A stretch of 64,000 nt of DNA from Macrobrachium rosenbergii. Lineage: Eukaryota; Arthropoda; Malacostraca; Decapoda; Palaemonidae. Positions within the stretch are counted from its first letter, which is position 1; each line of letters opens with the position of its first letter. A program made the translations under genes and the position numbers. Of this stretch, positions 37,069 through 48,006 are shown one piece after another. Under the pieces are notes generated by a model that was given only the letters and a program-made list of their open reading frames with translations, did not search any database and was not told the origin of the DNA. The stretch covers positions 71,975,006 through 72,039,005 of the forward strand of contig NC_089742.1 of NCBI RefSeq assembly GCF_040412425.1. The letters run 5' to 3'.

Positions 37069-38172
37069 CTAGATGAGCCCCCTAACCTTCGGAAGAAGCA
37101 TCTGAGAACAGTAGAAGTTCTGGAGGGGGTGAATGGAGCGGTATCCCCCTGTCACATTGCTGTCGCCCAACCACCACAGCAGGTCACTTCTCACATCTGA
37201 TGACAATGGGACTTGCGTGTGAGAGGAATCTCTTGTTGGAGACCAAAATTCCTTCAGTCTCCATTGTAACGACTGTAGATGTAGACGGCCATGAGGAACC
37301 AGTTTCTTCAGAGAAGTCATCAAGCCCAGAACAACCTGCCACTGTTTTGCTGGTTCTGTTTGTTCCAACAAAACGACATGAGCTACTGTCCTGAATTTGT
37401 CGATCCTCTGCTCCGATGGGAAAACTCTCAATGCTGCTGAGTCTATTACCATTCCCAGGTTCAGAATCCTCTGACTGGGGATTAGATTCGACTTTTCCAT
37501 ATTTACCACAATGTCTAAGCTGTGGCAAAATTGAAGCAGTCGATCCCCGTCCTGAATCAGCTTTTCCCTGAAACCCGCTAAGACCCACCAGTCGTTGAGG
37601 TACCTCAGAAGTCTGATCCCCTGAGAATGAGCCCAAGTTAACACAAAAGTGAACACACTTGTGAACATCTGTGGAGTCGTTGTCAGACCGTAGCAAAGCA
37701 TCTTGAACTGAAACCCCTTTCCCCCAAGACTGAAGTGAAGAAACTTACAAGAAGGAGGATAGATTGGGATTTGGGAGTACGCATCCTTCAAGTCTATAGT
37801 CAGCATAAAGTCATTGTCCCTGACTTTTGCTAAGACTGTCCATAGAGTTGTCTCCATTTTGAACTTCGTCTTCCTGATGAACAAGATCAGTGTTGACAGA
37901 GCTATGACTATCCTCCAATCGCCACTGGCCTTTGGAACCAGGAAGATTCAGCTGTAGAACCCTGGTGAAGGGCACTCTACTTGCTCTACTACTCCCTTCT
38001 CCATCATCTTCTTCACTTCCTCTTGCAGTACTATGTGTTCCTGTGATCCCAGATCGTAAGAGAGGTGCAGGAGAGGGCAATCTGAAAGAGGAAGAGTAAA
38101 GTCAAACGGGAGCAGATAACCTACCTGAAGGACATCCGTATCTCTGCCACAGCCCAATGGCTCGCCAGGCAT
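37069..38172 (-). pseudogene. DIRS reverse transcriptase
   Basis: Segments in three frames (38,172-37,948; 38,080-37,811; 37,884-37,069) together cover the fingers and palm. The first has HIVLQEEVKKMMEKGVVEQV, matching the 'xxxxEvxxLLxKGAIxxV' start of DIRS RT. The main frame has LTIDLKDAYSQIPI (first catalytic Asp), FQFKMLCYGLTTTPQMFTSV, and the catalytic strand as LLRYLNDWWVLA. The expected YLDD is changed to YLND, which removes one metal-binding Asp. The thumb region follows with WWLGDSNVTGG near the RNase H junction. The copy would be inactive. Confidence 0.8.
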
Positions 38173-38211
38173 CCCCCAACTGGTGGCAATGAGTGGGGAG
38201 GGGCACCCACT

Positions 38212-39336
38212 CTATCGTCTCACACCTCTGCCTCTGCCCCTATTACCCCTCCCTCTTGTAGCATGGCCCTGAAAGGGCTGTTGTTGCGTAGATTTCTTCG
38301 TTGAAGAGGCCGACTGAGATCTAGGTGCAGGAGCAGGTCTCGCCACCTTCTTCGATGCAGGTCGTTGCGTCTGTCTCACAAAACTAGGTCGAGTAGCAGC
38401 AGATTTACTTACTGCCTGTTGTACTAGCCTATCATTCATGTGAGACTGACGTCTATCAATATCTGCCTCCAGCGTATCTTTCGGCAGCAGCAACTGGGAC
38501 TCCAAAATACAGGCAGCCCCGGTTATCAGCGGGGGTTCCTTTCCCAACAGCATGACGATAACTGAAAATTGCCGATAACCGAAAATCGGCAATAATAGTG
38601 CCAATCCCTAGTTATCAGCACTGATATCGGGTTATTGGCGCTGATAACCGGGGATCGGAGCCGCCGATAAGTGGGGATCAGTGCCGATAACTGGAGATCG
38701 GTGTTGAAAATCTGGTTATCGTCGTTGCTAGACAAGCACCGTAAAACCGGATCGTGAGAAACGAGGCCGCCGATAACCGGGGACTGCCTGTATCGCCATT
38801 CCTAAGCAACAATAAGGAGTCCACATCCACTGACCGGGCTACCTTGGCTAGGGTCACGTCTCTTCTCATCAACAGAATATTGGCCCATACATTAGCGCTC
38901 AGATTCGTTATGTATGAGACATCCTTAGAACCAGACTGGAGCAATCTGATTAAAGCCGTCTCATCTACCGAACTCCTTGTAGCCGCAGACAAGGTAATTT
39001 TGGCCACCACTGTTGACCATACATCCAACCAAGATGCTGTCTGGGAGATTGAAGATGCCGTCAACTCCACTGCAGCTGCTTCTTGACAAGTTACGGAGGG
39101 ACACTCTCTCCTAACCTGATCCAGTTAGGTCCGGCCGTAAATGTAACGACATCAAAACTGATCTGTCTACTCAGCAGCAGAACAATAAAAATATCTCCTA
39201 TGGTGAAGTAGAGGAGCTGGGAAAACTTGAAAGATCTATTTGATCGTAACGAGTTATCCCGACCTGAGATCAATGAACTCACACGATGAAGGACTGAATC
39301 CGCATGACTGGACCATGGCAACTCAAAAGATGCCAC
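38212..39336 (-). pseudogene. DIRS gag (ORF1), interrupted by a MITE
   Basis: Reading leftwards: an N-terminal piece (39,336-39,091) with LPWSSHADSVLHRVSSL; a central helical domain (39,070-38,800) with ISQTASWLDVWSTVVAKITL, RLLQSGSKDVSYITNLSANV and MRRDVTLAKVARSV; then the 281-bp MITE (38510-38790); then the C-terminal part (about 38,507-38,212) with LLLPKDTLEADIDRRQSH and a basic Arg/Gly tail (ATRGRGNRGRGRGVRR). The order agrees with the gag of the other DIRS copies in this window. RG-rich tails bind RNA. At least one stop or frameshift separates the first two parts. Confidence 0.7.
38510..38790. mobile_element. 281-bp MITE with CAGGCAGYCCCCGGTTATC ends
   Basis: The left end CAGGCAGCCCCGGTTATC and the right end GATAACCGGGGACTGCCTG are inverted repeats flanked by TA on both sides (38508-38509 and 38791-38792). 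The interior repeats GATAACNGGGGATC-like motifs. It has no coding capacity. It lies inside the DIRS gag. A 59-bp relative is at 46426-46484. Confidence 0.9.
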
Positions 39337-39440
39337 CAGTTCCTTGCATACATAATTCTATTGAATTTTTTACTGGTTCCAGCTGGTGCTAGAAGATTTA
39401 TACAAATGTTAAGACCACAGGTTTGTTCCATGTATGAACA

Positions 39441-40681
39441 ATTAGAGAATTCCAATACTTAATGGACTCAACACTGTCTCAAAAAAAAAAAAAAAGTAAT
39501 TTTAAGCTTTTGGTTTTCAAGTAAAATATGTGTGATTATATTTTCTTGTGTGCTAAAAGGTCTAACTAGACTGTACAGTATAGTTATATAATATAATGGG
39601 CATGATGGACAAGTAATTTTTTTAAGTATCAATCTGTTTATCTGGCAACCAGTTTCTAAGAAATTCTGAAATGTTTGGTTAAACAGCATGTAATTCCATG
39701 CATATATATACTGCATCTGCATTCAGAACAATCACACTAATGCAAATCATCATTGTTAATGAAGTCTATAAAAACAGTTCGTATTTGAATTTTATTAGTG
39801 ATTTTTTTTCAGTTTGAGAATGTGCTCTGAAATTCTAACCGCATCCACTTGCAAAAGTCAAATAATACAGTTGTATCTAAAACCATGATAATTTTCATAA
39901 AACTGTTAATTTACTGATCCAATTTACAGCATGTATTATCACCATCTTACATAAAAGATGATAAAATCATGCACCATTCGCATTCAGGTAATATGCACGT
40001 TCTCAAAATCCTCAGCTCACTGAGTTTTACCATCATCATTACTATTAGTTGCCAAATGAAGCATAATTCAGAGATACATTTTTTTGTAAATTAATAAAGC
40101 TCTGTCTAAAACATTTTGCAGCCAGCACTTTCTTCGTTTCCTCGGCCGCAGTTACAGCCTATAACTTTAGCAATACACATTCTTGAGACCTTTTTCTTCA
40201 TTGCATGATGAAGGATGAATAAAAATTAATTTTATTTTTACTTATTTAAGCCATCAATGAGGTTTAGCAAGTTTTTAACAAGTTGACAACTGTAACGCAA
40301 CTCTAAATAAACGAGCAATAGTTACAGTAACTAACATTGTCAACAACTGTTTCTGGATTTATTTGTTTATGTCAGTACCTGCTGCTGTCTATGCATATAT
40401 TTAACTGAGTGGTGGTCACTGAAATGGTATGTGGTTGTTAATTATAGAAATGGTATGTGGTTATTAATTATAAGAAATAGTAATGAATTACAGTATCAAA
40501 AAAGCCATTAAGCTTGGTAAGCCTGGTTGAACGTATAATTTGCATTTACTGAGTGTCTGTGTACATGTGCATATAAACATACTCACACATCGGATTATGA
40601 TGAACTACCACTTACTGTGTGTTCATCAAGCAAATGCACATTAACAGCACACCTTACCTTAAAGCCATGCAAATGTGTATG
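39441..40681. other. Intron e-f, AT-rich unique stretch
   Basis: No coding signal or known repeat. It contains an A-run (39480-39494) and a small tandem repeat of GAAATGGTATGTGGTT near 40,420-40,470. Confidence 0.55.
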
Positions 40682-40918
40682 TACACTCGGCAAGAAAAGT
40701 GAGGATACAGTTTTCATTAGATTTCGTTCATCGAATTTTAATTTTTTTCTTACAGAAAACACATAATCTCGGTAAATTTACTCTAGAATATGAAAATACA
40801 ATGCAAATTACATCATATGTGTTAAATCTGCAAAACAAAAATGTTCATATACTTAAAAACACCATGCATGTCCAAAGTAATCAGAATTTCTCAGATGACT
40901 TCGTTCATAGAGATCTAG

Positions 40919-41003
40919 GTAGGTATATCTTAACAGCTCTCCTAGGGCTGACCCGAAGGATTAGACTTATTTTACGTGGCTAAGAACCAATTGGTTACTT
41001 AGT
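40919..41003 (-). mobile_element. SINE tail fragment
   Basis: The reverse complement contains AACCAATTGGTTCTTAGCCA, then CGTAAAATAAGTCTAATCCTTCGGG and CCTAGGAGAGCTGTTAA. It matches the 3' half of the SINE at 50.22-50.50 kb. The tRNA-like head is missing. Confidence 0.85.
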
Positions 41004-41319
41004 CTAAAAGATAGTGTATGGATATCTCAGTGTAGTACTGTTTATCAGAACTGCAATATTTACTCGTTTTCCGTTATGAACAGGCTTATTATTGCATCAT
41101 CATACGAGGTAATGATAATTTCTTTAATTTCTACAGATTCATATTTGTATTTCACGGTGTTAAAGGTCAGCTGGAATTAATGGCAGTAAATGTTGTGACA
41201 GCTAGGGCAGTTGACCCAATCTATTTAAATCCGCAAGAGCGTTCTCTATGATGTGCGGAGTACCGCGTTAACTTCGGCGGGAAAACACAAGTAACTGGGT
41301 GTTTCTTAACGTTGCCATA

Positions 41320-41561
41320 GTCTCTCTCTCTCTCTCCATCGCTAAAACATACTTTACAAATATAGTATCGCTCAATCTCTAAAATAAAAAAAATAATGAA
41401 ATGAGTAGCTCTACATGTAGGCCTAGGCTTACACAACAGCAAATCTCTCTCTCTCTCCATTGCTAAAACATACTATACAAATATAGTACCGCTCAATCTC
41501 TAAAAGAAAAAAAATAATGAAATGAGCAGCTCTACATATAGGCCTAGGCTTACACAACAGC

Positions 41562-41565
<4 letters not shown>
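41320..41565. repeat. Tandem duplication of about 125-130 bp
   Basis: The block TCTCTCTCCATCGCTAAAAC ... TAGGCCTAGGCTTACACAAC occurs twice, at about 41,327-41,452 and 41,453-41,565, with a few substitutions. Each copy ends in a CT tract, suggesting slippage-driven duplication. Confidence 0.85.

Positions 41566-41641
<76 letters not shown>
41565..41641. repeat. (CT)n microsatellite, 77 bp
   Basis: Uninterrupted CT dinucleotides seen directly. The Arg/Glu and Leu/Ser open frames across it are translations of the repeat. Confidence 0.98.
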
Positions 41642-41644
<3 letters not shown>

Positions 41645-42063
41645 ACATTGCATTCGTTCCTTTATTGTTCCCCAAGTTTTTTGTTGGACATTGCTCAAAT
41701 TTAACTCTTGATTTCATTATGGAAGATCGCGTTTCCGATTATGCAAGCATTCCGTTCATTGTGGTGTCATAAATTCACATGTGCAAGGTTACTTCGTAGG
41801 TTATGTGGAAAAATGTTTATTTTGCTCGGAACTGTCGCTGCAAATTACAACTTGAACGAATACTGTAAAGCTTACTACTGCATTTAAGTATCAATGATTT
41901 CAGAACCGTAGAATATGATTGAAAGTTATAGGAGGTCAAGCAAAAAACAATCACAATAAGACTGAAGCTCCTCCCCTTTCTAAAGTTGCCAGATGCCTCA
42001 TTATTTAGCAATATATGTCCGAAGATTAAAAAAACTATATCCTCACTTTTCTTGCCGAGTGTA

Positions 42064-42707
42064 CATACAGACACATACAGAGATTGAAAGATATACGAAT
42101 GTCACATAGCATTACTGTACTGGTACAATATTATACTGCATTAAATGAATATCGATAAAAGTACTGTACCAGACACAGAGGGAGGGAAGGACACACAGTA
42201 AGGGCATGGTACTTTGTAACTTATGTTAATGTGATTTTTTTATTTATATTACATGATTTTGCATATTTTACATATCTTGTAAGCTTACTCCGTACGAAGG
42301 TAGAACGATAGCAATCAGCTATGTATTTGATAAATTAAATTGTCTCATACTGTATTGCATCTATTTTCAGAAGCAATTAATTTAGCAGATATACATCTAA
42401 AACAATAAGTAAATAAATATTTTACCACTGAAAATACAAAAATACCACTTAGGATAGGCTATTAATTATTTTATATGGGATAGCTGTTCACTAGATGCAA
42501 AGCTCCAGGGTACTATACTGTGTTGGCTGTTTATCAATCTTTGTCACTTGGTGGATTTCGTTACTTATTGGGGGGGGGAAGACCCCAAACTGTCCGTTAA
42601 GCTGATGTATCACTGGTATATTTTAAATCAATGAAAATGAAGGGAACTATGGTGACAGTGATCATTGTAAGTGCAGCATTTCAATTACTGTATACTACAA
42701 TACTCAC
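42064..42707. other. Intron e-f, adjoining exon e
   Basis: AT-rich sequence with nothing recognised. A run of nine G lies near 42,571-42,579. Confidence 0.55.
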
Positions 42708-42835
42708 ATCAATCAGGGGGATCACATGGAGATGTTTGTGACAATAATTACAGCTTAAGATGACAAATGGTCCATGAGTCTGCTGAACATGAATTCGAAA
42801 AGCTTCAGAGTCAACAGTCCTGTACTGGCACCCCT
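42708..42835 (-). CDS. C2H2 zinc-finger gene, exon e (zinc fingers 4b and 5a)
   Basis: The acceptor CTTTTGCAG precedes 42835 and the donor GTGAGT follows 42708. The exon is 128 nt, phase 1 in and phase 0 out, which fits both neighbours. It encodes GCQYRTVDSEAFRIHVQQTH, completing finger 4 begun in exon d (C-x4-C-x12-H-x4-H across the junction). It then encodes LSCNYCHKHLHVIPLID, the CxxC half of finger 5, whose histidines come from exon f. The finger spacing closing exactly across two splice junctions is strong evidence that the exon is real despite its small size. Finger 5 has 11 rather than 12 residues between Cys and His. Confidence 0.85.
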
Positions 42836-44400
42836 CTGCAAAAGATTAGCAATTGTGAATACCATAAAATATTTACTTAGAAAAGTTTGTTTTACCACAA
42901 ATCAAGTACTTACCATTAGTGGACATCTATGGTTTTTGAATGCACCTGATATTTTTCTCTTGTGTTGAACACACAAGGGGTAGCAGTGGTCCTGGGTGTA
43001 TGTCTTATATCACTTAGCTTGAAAAGTAAACTGCCTCACTTTATGTGTTTGTACAGTATTAAACAGCTCATAGAATTCTCCAGATCTTTACTGGCTTCCT
43101 AAAGCATTTGATTCATCCAATTCCTTCATCAGACCTCATCTAAACTCATTTATGAAATCCAACCACCTCCCTTCTCAAGGCTAATAAGAAATTAATGATG
43201 ATTCAGCAGATAGATATTTCACTGCCTAGTACAGTACAGAGGTTTCTCAGCCTTCCAGGACAGACATCCTGGTTTGGTTATGAGGAAGAAGTTCAATATG
43301 AGGCTGGAACAGCATCAGTAACAATGACATGGATTTATGCTTTTGGTGGTACAATTCTGTAGCTCTTTCAAATACAGTCACTTTAGCATATTTTTTATTT
43401 AACAGTTACATATTTATCAAAATACATTCTGTAACATGATAATTTCAATTTAGCACCATTTTACTCTTAAGCACTGTTTTCAAATCAGCTGTGTGCCTAG
43501 GAAGGTCCCAAGAGAAGATAACCTTATAAATAGCAATGGCATTTAGCAGTGGGAAAGGGAAATGGACCCAGGGTTCCAAGACATACGACAATTACTGAAA
43601 AATAAAATAATCTGCACTTCTGTATGATAAACTGTTTCTGTATGATAAACTGTATGATACCAAGTGTACAATAATATGAAAATTCACTAAATTGTGGTAA
43701 AATAACCAACTTGAAATGTACAATAACTTGAAATCTTTTGAAAAAATAAACTGCATTCTCTATGTCTCTCTAATATGTGAAAAAATAAAGAAATTGCCCT
43801 CTAATTCACTGCTATTTCTTATAATCCACAAGCACTTACTATTTTATATTTTATACCTAATGTACAGTAAACAATAAAGAAAATGTAACTATGCAATATA
43901 TATGTTACCTTTCTATGACTGGGAAGTTGACAAAAAAATTGATGGAACTACAATTGGAAATTATAACATAAAACAGTACTATGTAAAATAAACTAAAAGG
44001 AAAACTTGAGTGAATGCAGAAATTTGAGCAACATCACCAAATCACCAAATACGTATAGTACAGAGGAAAGATTGGGGAAGTTAAAAGAACGAGGAAGAGC
44101 CCAAGACTTAAAAGCCATTTTCCACCCTGGGAAAAAAAAAAAAAAAAAAAAGAAAAAAAAAGGAAGAAGAAGAAGCTCCTTGACAGGTTAAACACACATT
44201 GCAGAGAAGACCTGGGGTTCACTGACAGGTTTTGCTGAAGCCAAGGCCAGTAAAAAGTCTTAATCATCAAACCTTTTAAAAAGGCTGAGTTTAAGGGTTC
44301 ATAAGGAGACGTACTCAATCACTTCAGCGTTACATCAAAGTTCCAGCCAGAGGTTTAACTTGAGATTTAGGAATCTTGATTTGAAAGGATCAGGTAGCTT
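42836..44400. other. Intron d-e, part without recognised genes
   Basis: AT-rich. It contains an A-rich tract at 44132-44161 followed by GGAAGAAGAAGAAG, and a short repeat of CTGTATGATAAACTGT near 43,620-43,650. No coding signal. Confidence 0.55.
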
Positions 44401-45067
44401 CTTTAATGTTAGAGTTAAAAACACATATACTGTACAGACCCATATGTCTTAATATCGATCCTAACATGAAACGATACCCTTAATAGCAGGAACAAACAAA
44501 CCTTTAGTGTGGTGTAAGCAAACAAATTACTTAATTAGGTTATTTGCAGAGGTACCAGTGCAGGAAATCCTCCTGAAAGAGCAACAAGCTCAACAGATTG
44601 ACCAACGTCTCTGATACAGCACATTTGTTGATTGCCTTTTGGAATTAATGATGGATCTTCTGCACCCCCTGGAAAAACCCCTTGCTTGAAAGAGACAGTT
44701 AACAGTCTCCATGCTGTCATCTGAAGTGTGGGGAGGTTTTGGTTAAACTGTCTGGGGACCACCCCTTGCATGGCCATTGTGGAGTTGCCAAAGCCATTTG
44801 TGAATTTGCAGATGGCCAGAACTTTGCCAGAACCCTTTGAATCATATCAAATGGGGGAAAAGCACAATAGGTCTAAATAAGTCCAGTCTAACAGCATTGT
44901 GTCCATCACCCAAGCTTTAGGACCCTAAACAGCAAGCAGTATACCAACAGGCAATTGGTGAGTCTTGTGGCAAGGAAATCTAGAAAGGAAATGCCACAAT
45001 CCCCATAGATTCTTGCAGATTTGTGGGTGCAAGGTCCATACTGATGACAGAATGTGATCCGTCCTGG

Positions 45068-45950
45068 TCAGCCACTATGTTTATTTTTCTTAGCAAAAAC
45101 TGGGGTAACTAGGTGAAAATGCCGCTTATAATCTGGATCAAAGACTGACTTTGTGCCCCCTTGATTGCTTTCGTAAGCCAGAGAGAGGTAGAGCTGTCTG
45201 CAAACAGCTATCTTCTTGCCCTCAACTAGCTCTTTCAATGTTAAAAGGGCCTTCCATATTGCTACCATATCTAGATGATTTATGTGGTGCTCCCATTCCT
45301 CCACAGACAAGACCCCTGATACTTGTCTGTAGGCTGCAAAACACTCTCCAACCTTCAGTCGATGCTTCTGAATACATGAGGTCTTAGCTCTTCAAATGGA
45401 GGAAGAAACCATGTAACAGAAAGGTCGAAGATTCCACCATCTCCTAGTTGTTCTAAACCCCTGGAGACCAGAGAAAGAATTGGAATGGCCTCATCCTCTA
45501 TCTGGCTCTCTATGGATGCCATATGCCCAGCAGAGACAGCCATTTCTTGGCTAGCAAGGGAGCAAAGGACAGAAAATGTCTATAAACTTCTCTGTCTGAG
45601 AAAGGGAAATCTTCGTATCCAGTAGCATTCCCAAACAAGTAATCTTCTCAGTTGGAGTAGTTTGATTTCAGGTTACTCATTAATACTATTCCTAACAGAC
45701 TTGGTCATTTTTGAAGGTTGTCTTTTGCCCTCAGGATTTTCTCTAGGCTCAAAGCTAGAATCAGCCAGTCGTCTAGATAAATGAGCATTCTGGTGTCCAA
45801 CAGGTGAGCCCAAATGCCCAACTGGGACAGGACTCTCATAAAATTGAACTCTGACTCCACAGTGAAGCAAGTCTGGAGAGCTAAAGGGTTTCTTTTGGGA
45901 ATATCCAGAACCAGACTCCATCCCCCTTAAATTTTGGTACCAAAAACAGG
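45068..45950 (-). pseudogene. DIRS RT/RNase H relic
   Basis: The frame 45,921-45,673 runs across an RT whose palm residues read in a neighbouring frame as MLIYLDDWLILA near 45,780, so the catalytic YLDD is preserved at sequence level here, unlike the 37-kb copy. Further left, 45,310-45,068 reads MSVEEWEHHINHLDMVAIWK, the ExxxHINxLEL part of RNase H with Leu-Glu replaced by Leu-Asp. Function by family is reverse transcription. Multiple frame changes make it dead. Confidence 0.6.
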
Positions 45951-46036
45951 CAATTATATATGCCGGGAGATGACTCTATAACTAACTCCACATGGAGGTA
46001 GGAAGGGAAATCTATCTGTGAACTCAATAAAGGGGG

Positions 46037-47027
46037 CTAGGAAAGGAAAGGAATGCTGAAACCCTCCTTTAACACCTCCATCACCCAGGGATTTGCCTCC
46101 TGGTCCTGCCAAACCATATAAAATAAGCTCACCTTCCCCCTTGCTGCAGTCTGATGGCTTGATGTGTCACTTTTTAACAGTTGCTGAATTTTTCCCAGGA
46201 TGCTTAACATCCTTTTTGGATGCCTAAAAGGGTTGGCTTGAAGGAAAGACAACTTACCTGCTGGCCTACAAAGGCTCTTTGAACTTTGCATCAATTGCAA
46301 AGGCAGCTGCTGCTGTGGTTAAGGATGCCTAAAAGCCTGTAAGTGGTGCAACAATGGCCAGGTCTGCATTTTCTCTGCCTCCTGAACAACTGTGTCCAAG
46401 GCCAAAGCATCCAGCAAAGAATGTACATGCAGTTCCTGGTTATCGGCAATCCGGTTTTACACCCTGATAACAAGGGATTACCTGTATCAGATACTTCACA
46501 ATCACATCTGCTTTCCTGAGTCACAGACTGAAGGAGCTAGGAAAAAAAGCATAAATGTTCTCATCGCTTAATAATGGCTATTGTATTTAGTGTAGTTTCA
46601 GCTAATTTATGGGACACAAGAGGATCCACCCTTAGCTCAAGTCTGGAAGCACTAAGAGACCTAGAATCCTGGACTACAGGCTTTTCAAACAAGTCAGGAA
46701 ATTTACTAGCACAGACCCTAATGAGCCTTTGGAAAGCCAACAACATAACCAGTTCCTCTTCCCCATCAAAGTTGAGTCTGGGAGCCTGGGGATCCTTCGA
46801 GGGAATAACTAGAAATGGGAAGGCAGAACCTCCAACTCCCTGAGATGAATAAAGTTCCACACTCCTAAAAGAGGCAGTTTTTCCTGTTCACTGGAAGAAG
46901 AAAAACTGGCACCAACTTGCACCTTGGCACCATAGGCAGGAAACTCTCCAACATTGGTGTGCTCCCATGCTGATGACAAGGTGGCGGGCAGCAACACCAA
47001 AATTATTTGAGGCACTGGCGATGACAA
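46037..47027 (-). pseudogene. DIRS gag relic with mini-MITE
   Basis: The open frame 46,860-46,561 contains LNFDGEEELVMLLAFQRLIR then VCASKFPDLFEKPVVQDSRS, the gag helical region. The frame 46,524-46,291 continues after a stop with a segment interrupted by a 59-bp MITE at 46426-46484. The last part (46,300-46,037) is short and basic-poor. The order parallels the gag at 38-39 kb. Confidence 0.5.
46426..46484. mobile_element. 59-bp internally deleted MITE
   Basis: Ends CATGCAGTTCCTGGTTATCG and (reverse strand) CAGGTAATCCCTTGTTATCA resemble the terminal repeats of the 281-bp MITE at 38.5 kb. TA flanks both sides (46424-46425, 46485-46486). Almost nothing lies between the two ends. Confidence 0.7.
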
Positions 47028-47159
47028 ATACCTGGTGGAAAAGGAGCAAAAATATTACTCTGCACCATATAAACAGTAGCAGTCAAAGGTACAGGATGAA
47101 AGTGCCTGATCAGAGAATTAGGCAAGCATCAGCACTGTAGCGGAGACCTAGAGCACCTC

Positions 47160-48006
47160 ACATTAATTACATTATACTCGTTGAGTAAATGAGTACAGCC
47201 ATAAACAACTGAACGAGAAACAACTGTTTTGCTATAAACACGGTCTAGGTCGTGGCTATGAAAACCTAATCGGATAACAACAGCTGTTTTGCTTGCATTT
47301 CAACCATCGTATGATAGTAAACAATTACTGTAGTTATGTTACAAATGACATTAAGTAGAATAGGACTGATATACATTTTACATTATACCCTTATTCTCTA
47401 TGGAGAAAAGATCGCACGGAAATATACTGCTAAATTTTGGACTGTACGTTGTAGCTGAAGCTGAGAAACAAACAATGTTCAAGCACTAATGACTATAAAT
47501 TATCATGCATCAGCAACATGGATGAAACTCCTAAACTTAGATATGCCAAACAATATTGGAGAGAAAAGTATTCTAATCAAAATTACTGGCATGAAAGAAC
47601 ACATTTTACTATTGTTTTAGTGTATGGCAAATGGGACAAAACCTTCCCCCATGGTTATCTTTAAACGGAAATTGAATTGATGCCGAAATGAAAATTCCCG
47701 GTAGGTATCATTGTCCACATTCACGAAAACCTAAACAATACAAATGGTGCCTGATCGCTATGTTTGTATTTTAAAATACAATTAGTAATATGCAAATACA
47801 TACAATATTACTGGATATAATGAAGTAAAGCATAACTTGTTAAAAGAGCCATGGAAAAGATGTATATTTGTTGCTTGTATTTTATAATACGATACTAATA
47901 TGTGAATATTTCATACGATAATTTTATATTTCGTGTATGATGTTCCCTTAACACTAGCTTCAAAATTAGGTCTTCAAAAGTTGCATGATACATGAGTATA
48001 TACTGT
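47160..48006 (+). mobile_element. pogo-like element relic, second copy (holds the empty TTAA site)
   Basis: It aligns with 14,886-15,669 plus 21,998-22,051: shared blocks include AACAACAGCTGTTTTGCTTG, ATGGAGAAAAGAT, GTAGCTGAAGCTGAGAAA and TAGCTTCAAAATTAGGTC. The transposase remnant has the same internal structure as copy 1, with the N-terminal helix-turn-helix joined straight to the DDE region (an NMDETP-like motif, then GEKSILI and EKTHFT-like segments in broken frames). The right end GAGTATATACTG-TA resembles the terminal repeat of copy 1. The left terminal repeat is missing. Confidence 0.75.

Larger units (their letters stand above)
34430..39440 (-). mobile_element. DIRS-type tyrosine-recombinase retrotransposon, most complete copy
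   Basis: On the minus strand the order is 5' terminal block (39,430-39,340), gag (39,336-38,212), reverse transcriptase (38,172-37,069), RNase H and linker (37,060-36,489), then tyrosine recombinase (36,288-35,242). This is the diagnostic DIRS layout, with a recombinase in place of an integrase. The 5' block (GGAACCAGTAAAAAA ... AAGGAACTGGTGGCATCT) recurs in inverted orientation at about 34,471-34,553, consistent with the inverted terminal repeats of DIRS elements. It sits in intron e-f of the zinc-finger gene, in the same direction as the gene. It carries a MITE in gag and several frameshifts. Confidence 0.85.
40684..42061. mobile_element. TIR element of Tc1/mariner type, 1,378 bp, non-coding
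   Basis: The left end CACTCGGCAAGAAAAGTGAG (40,684) and the right end CTCACTTTTCTTGCCGAGTG (to 42,061) are inverted repeats of about 31 bp with one mismatch, bounded by TA at 40682-40683 and 42062-42063. The length is close to an autonomous mariner or Tc1 element, but I find no transposase. The inside holds a SINE tail, duplicated CT-rich blocks and a long (CT)n. It inserted in intron e-f. Confidence 0.85.
44400..47160 (-). mobile_element. DIRS-type retrotransposon relic
   Basis: On the minus strand: gag (47,027-46,037), RT (about 45,950-45,560), RNase H (45,543-45,068) and the RNase H/recombinase linker (44,777-44,535, with NLPTLQMTAWRLLTVSF, matching the DIRS 'xLxLTAWxLxG' segment). No clear recombinase remains on the left. 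Its right end meets the pogo relic at about 47,160. Many stops and frameshifts. It lies in intron d-e, same direction as the host gene. Confidence 0.65.

Noticed and set aside
40636..40681. Possible minus-strand exon ending at a GTAAGG donor (CATGGCTTTAAG|GTAAGG)
   Set aside because: No acceptor or open frame upstream could be paired with it, and its phase cannot be placed between exons e and f, which already match each other.
41429..41704. Arg/Glu-repeat and Leu/Ser-repeat open frames
   Set aside because: Direct translations of the (CT)n microsatellite.
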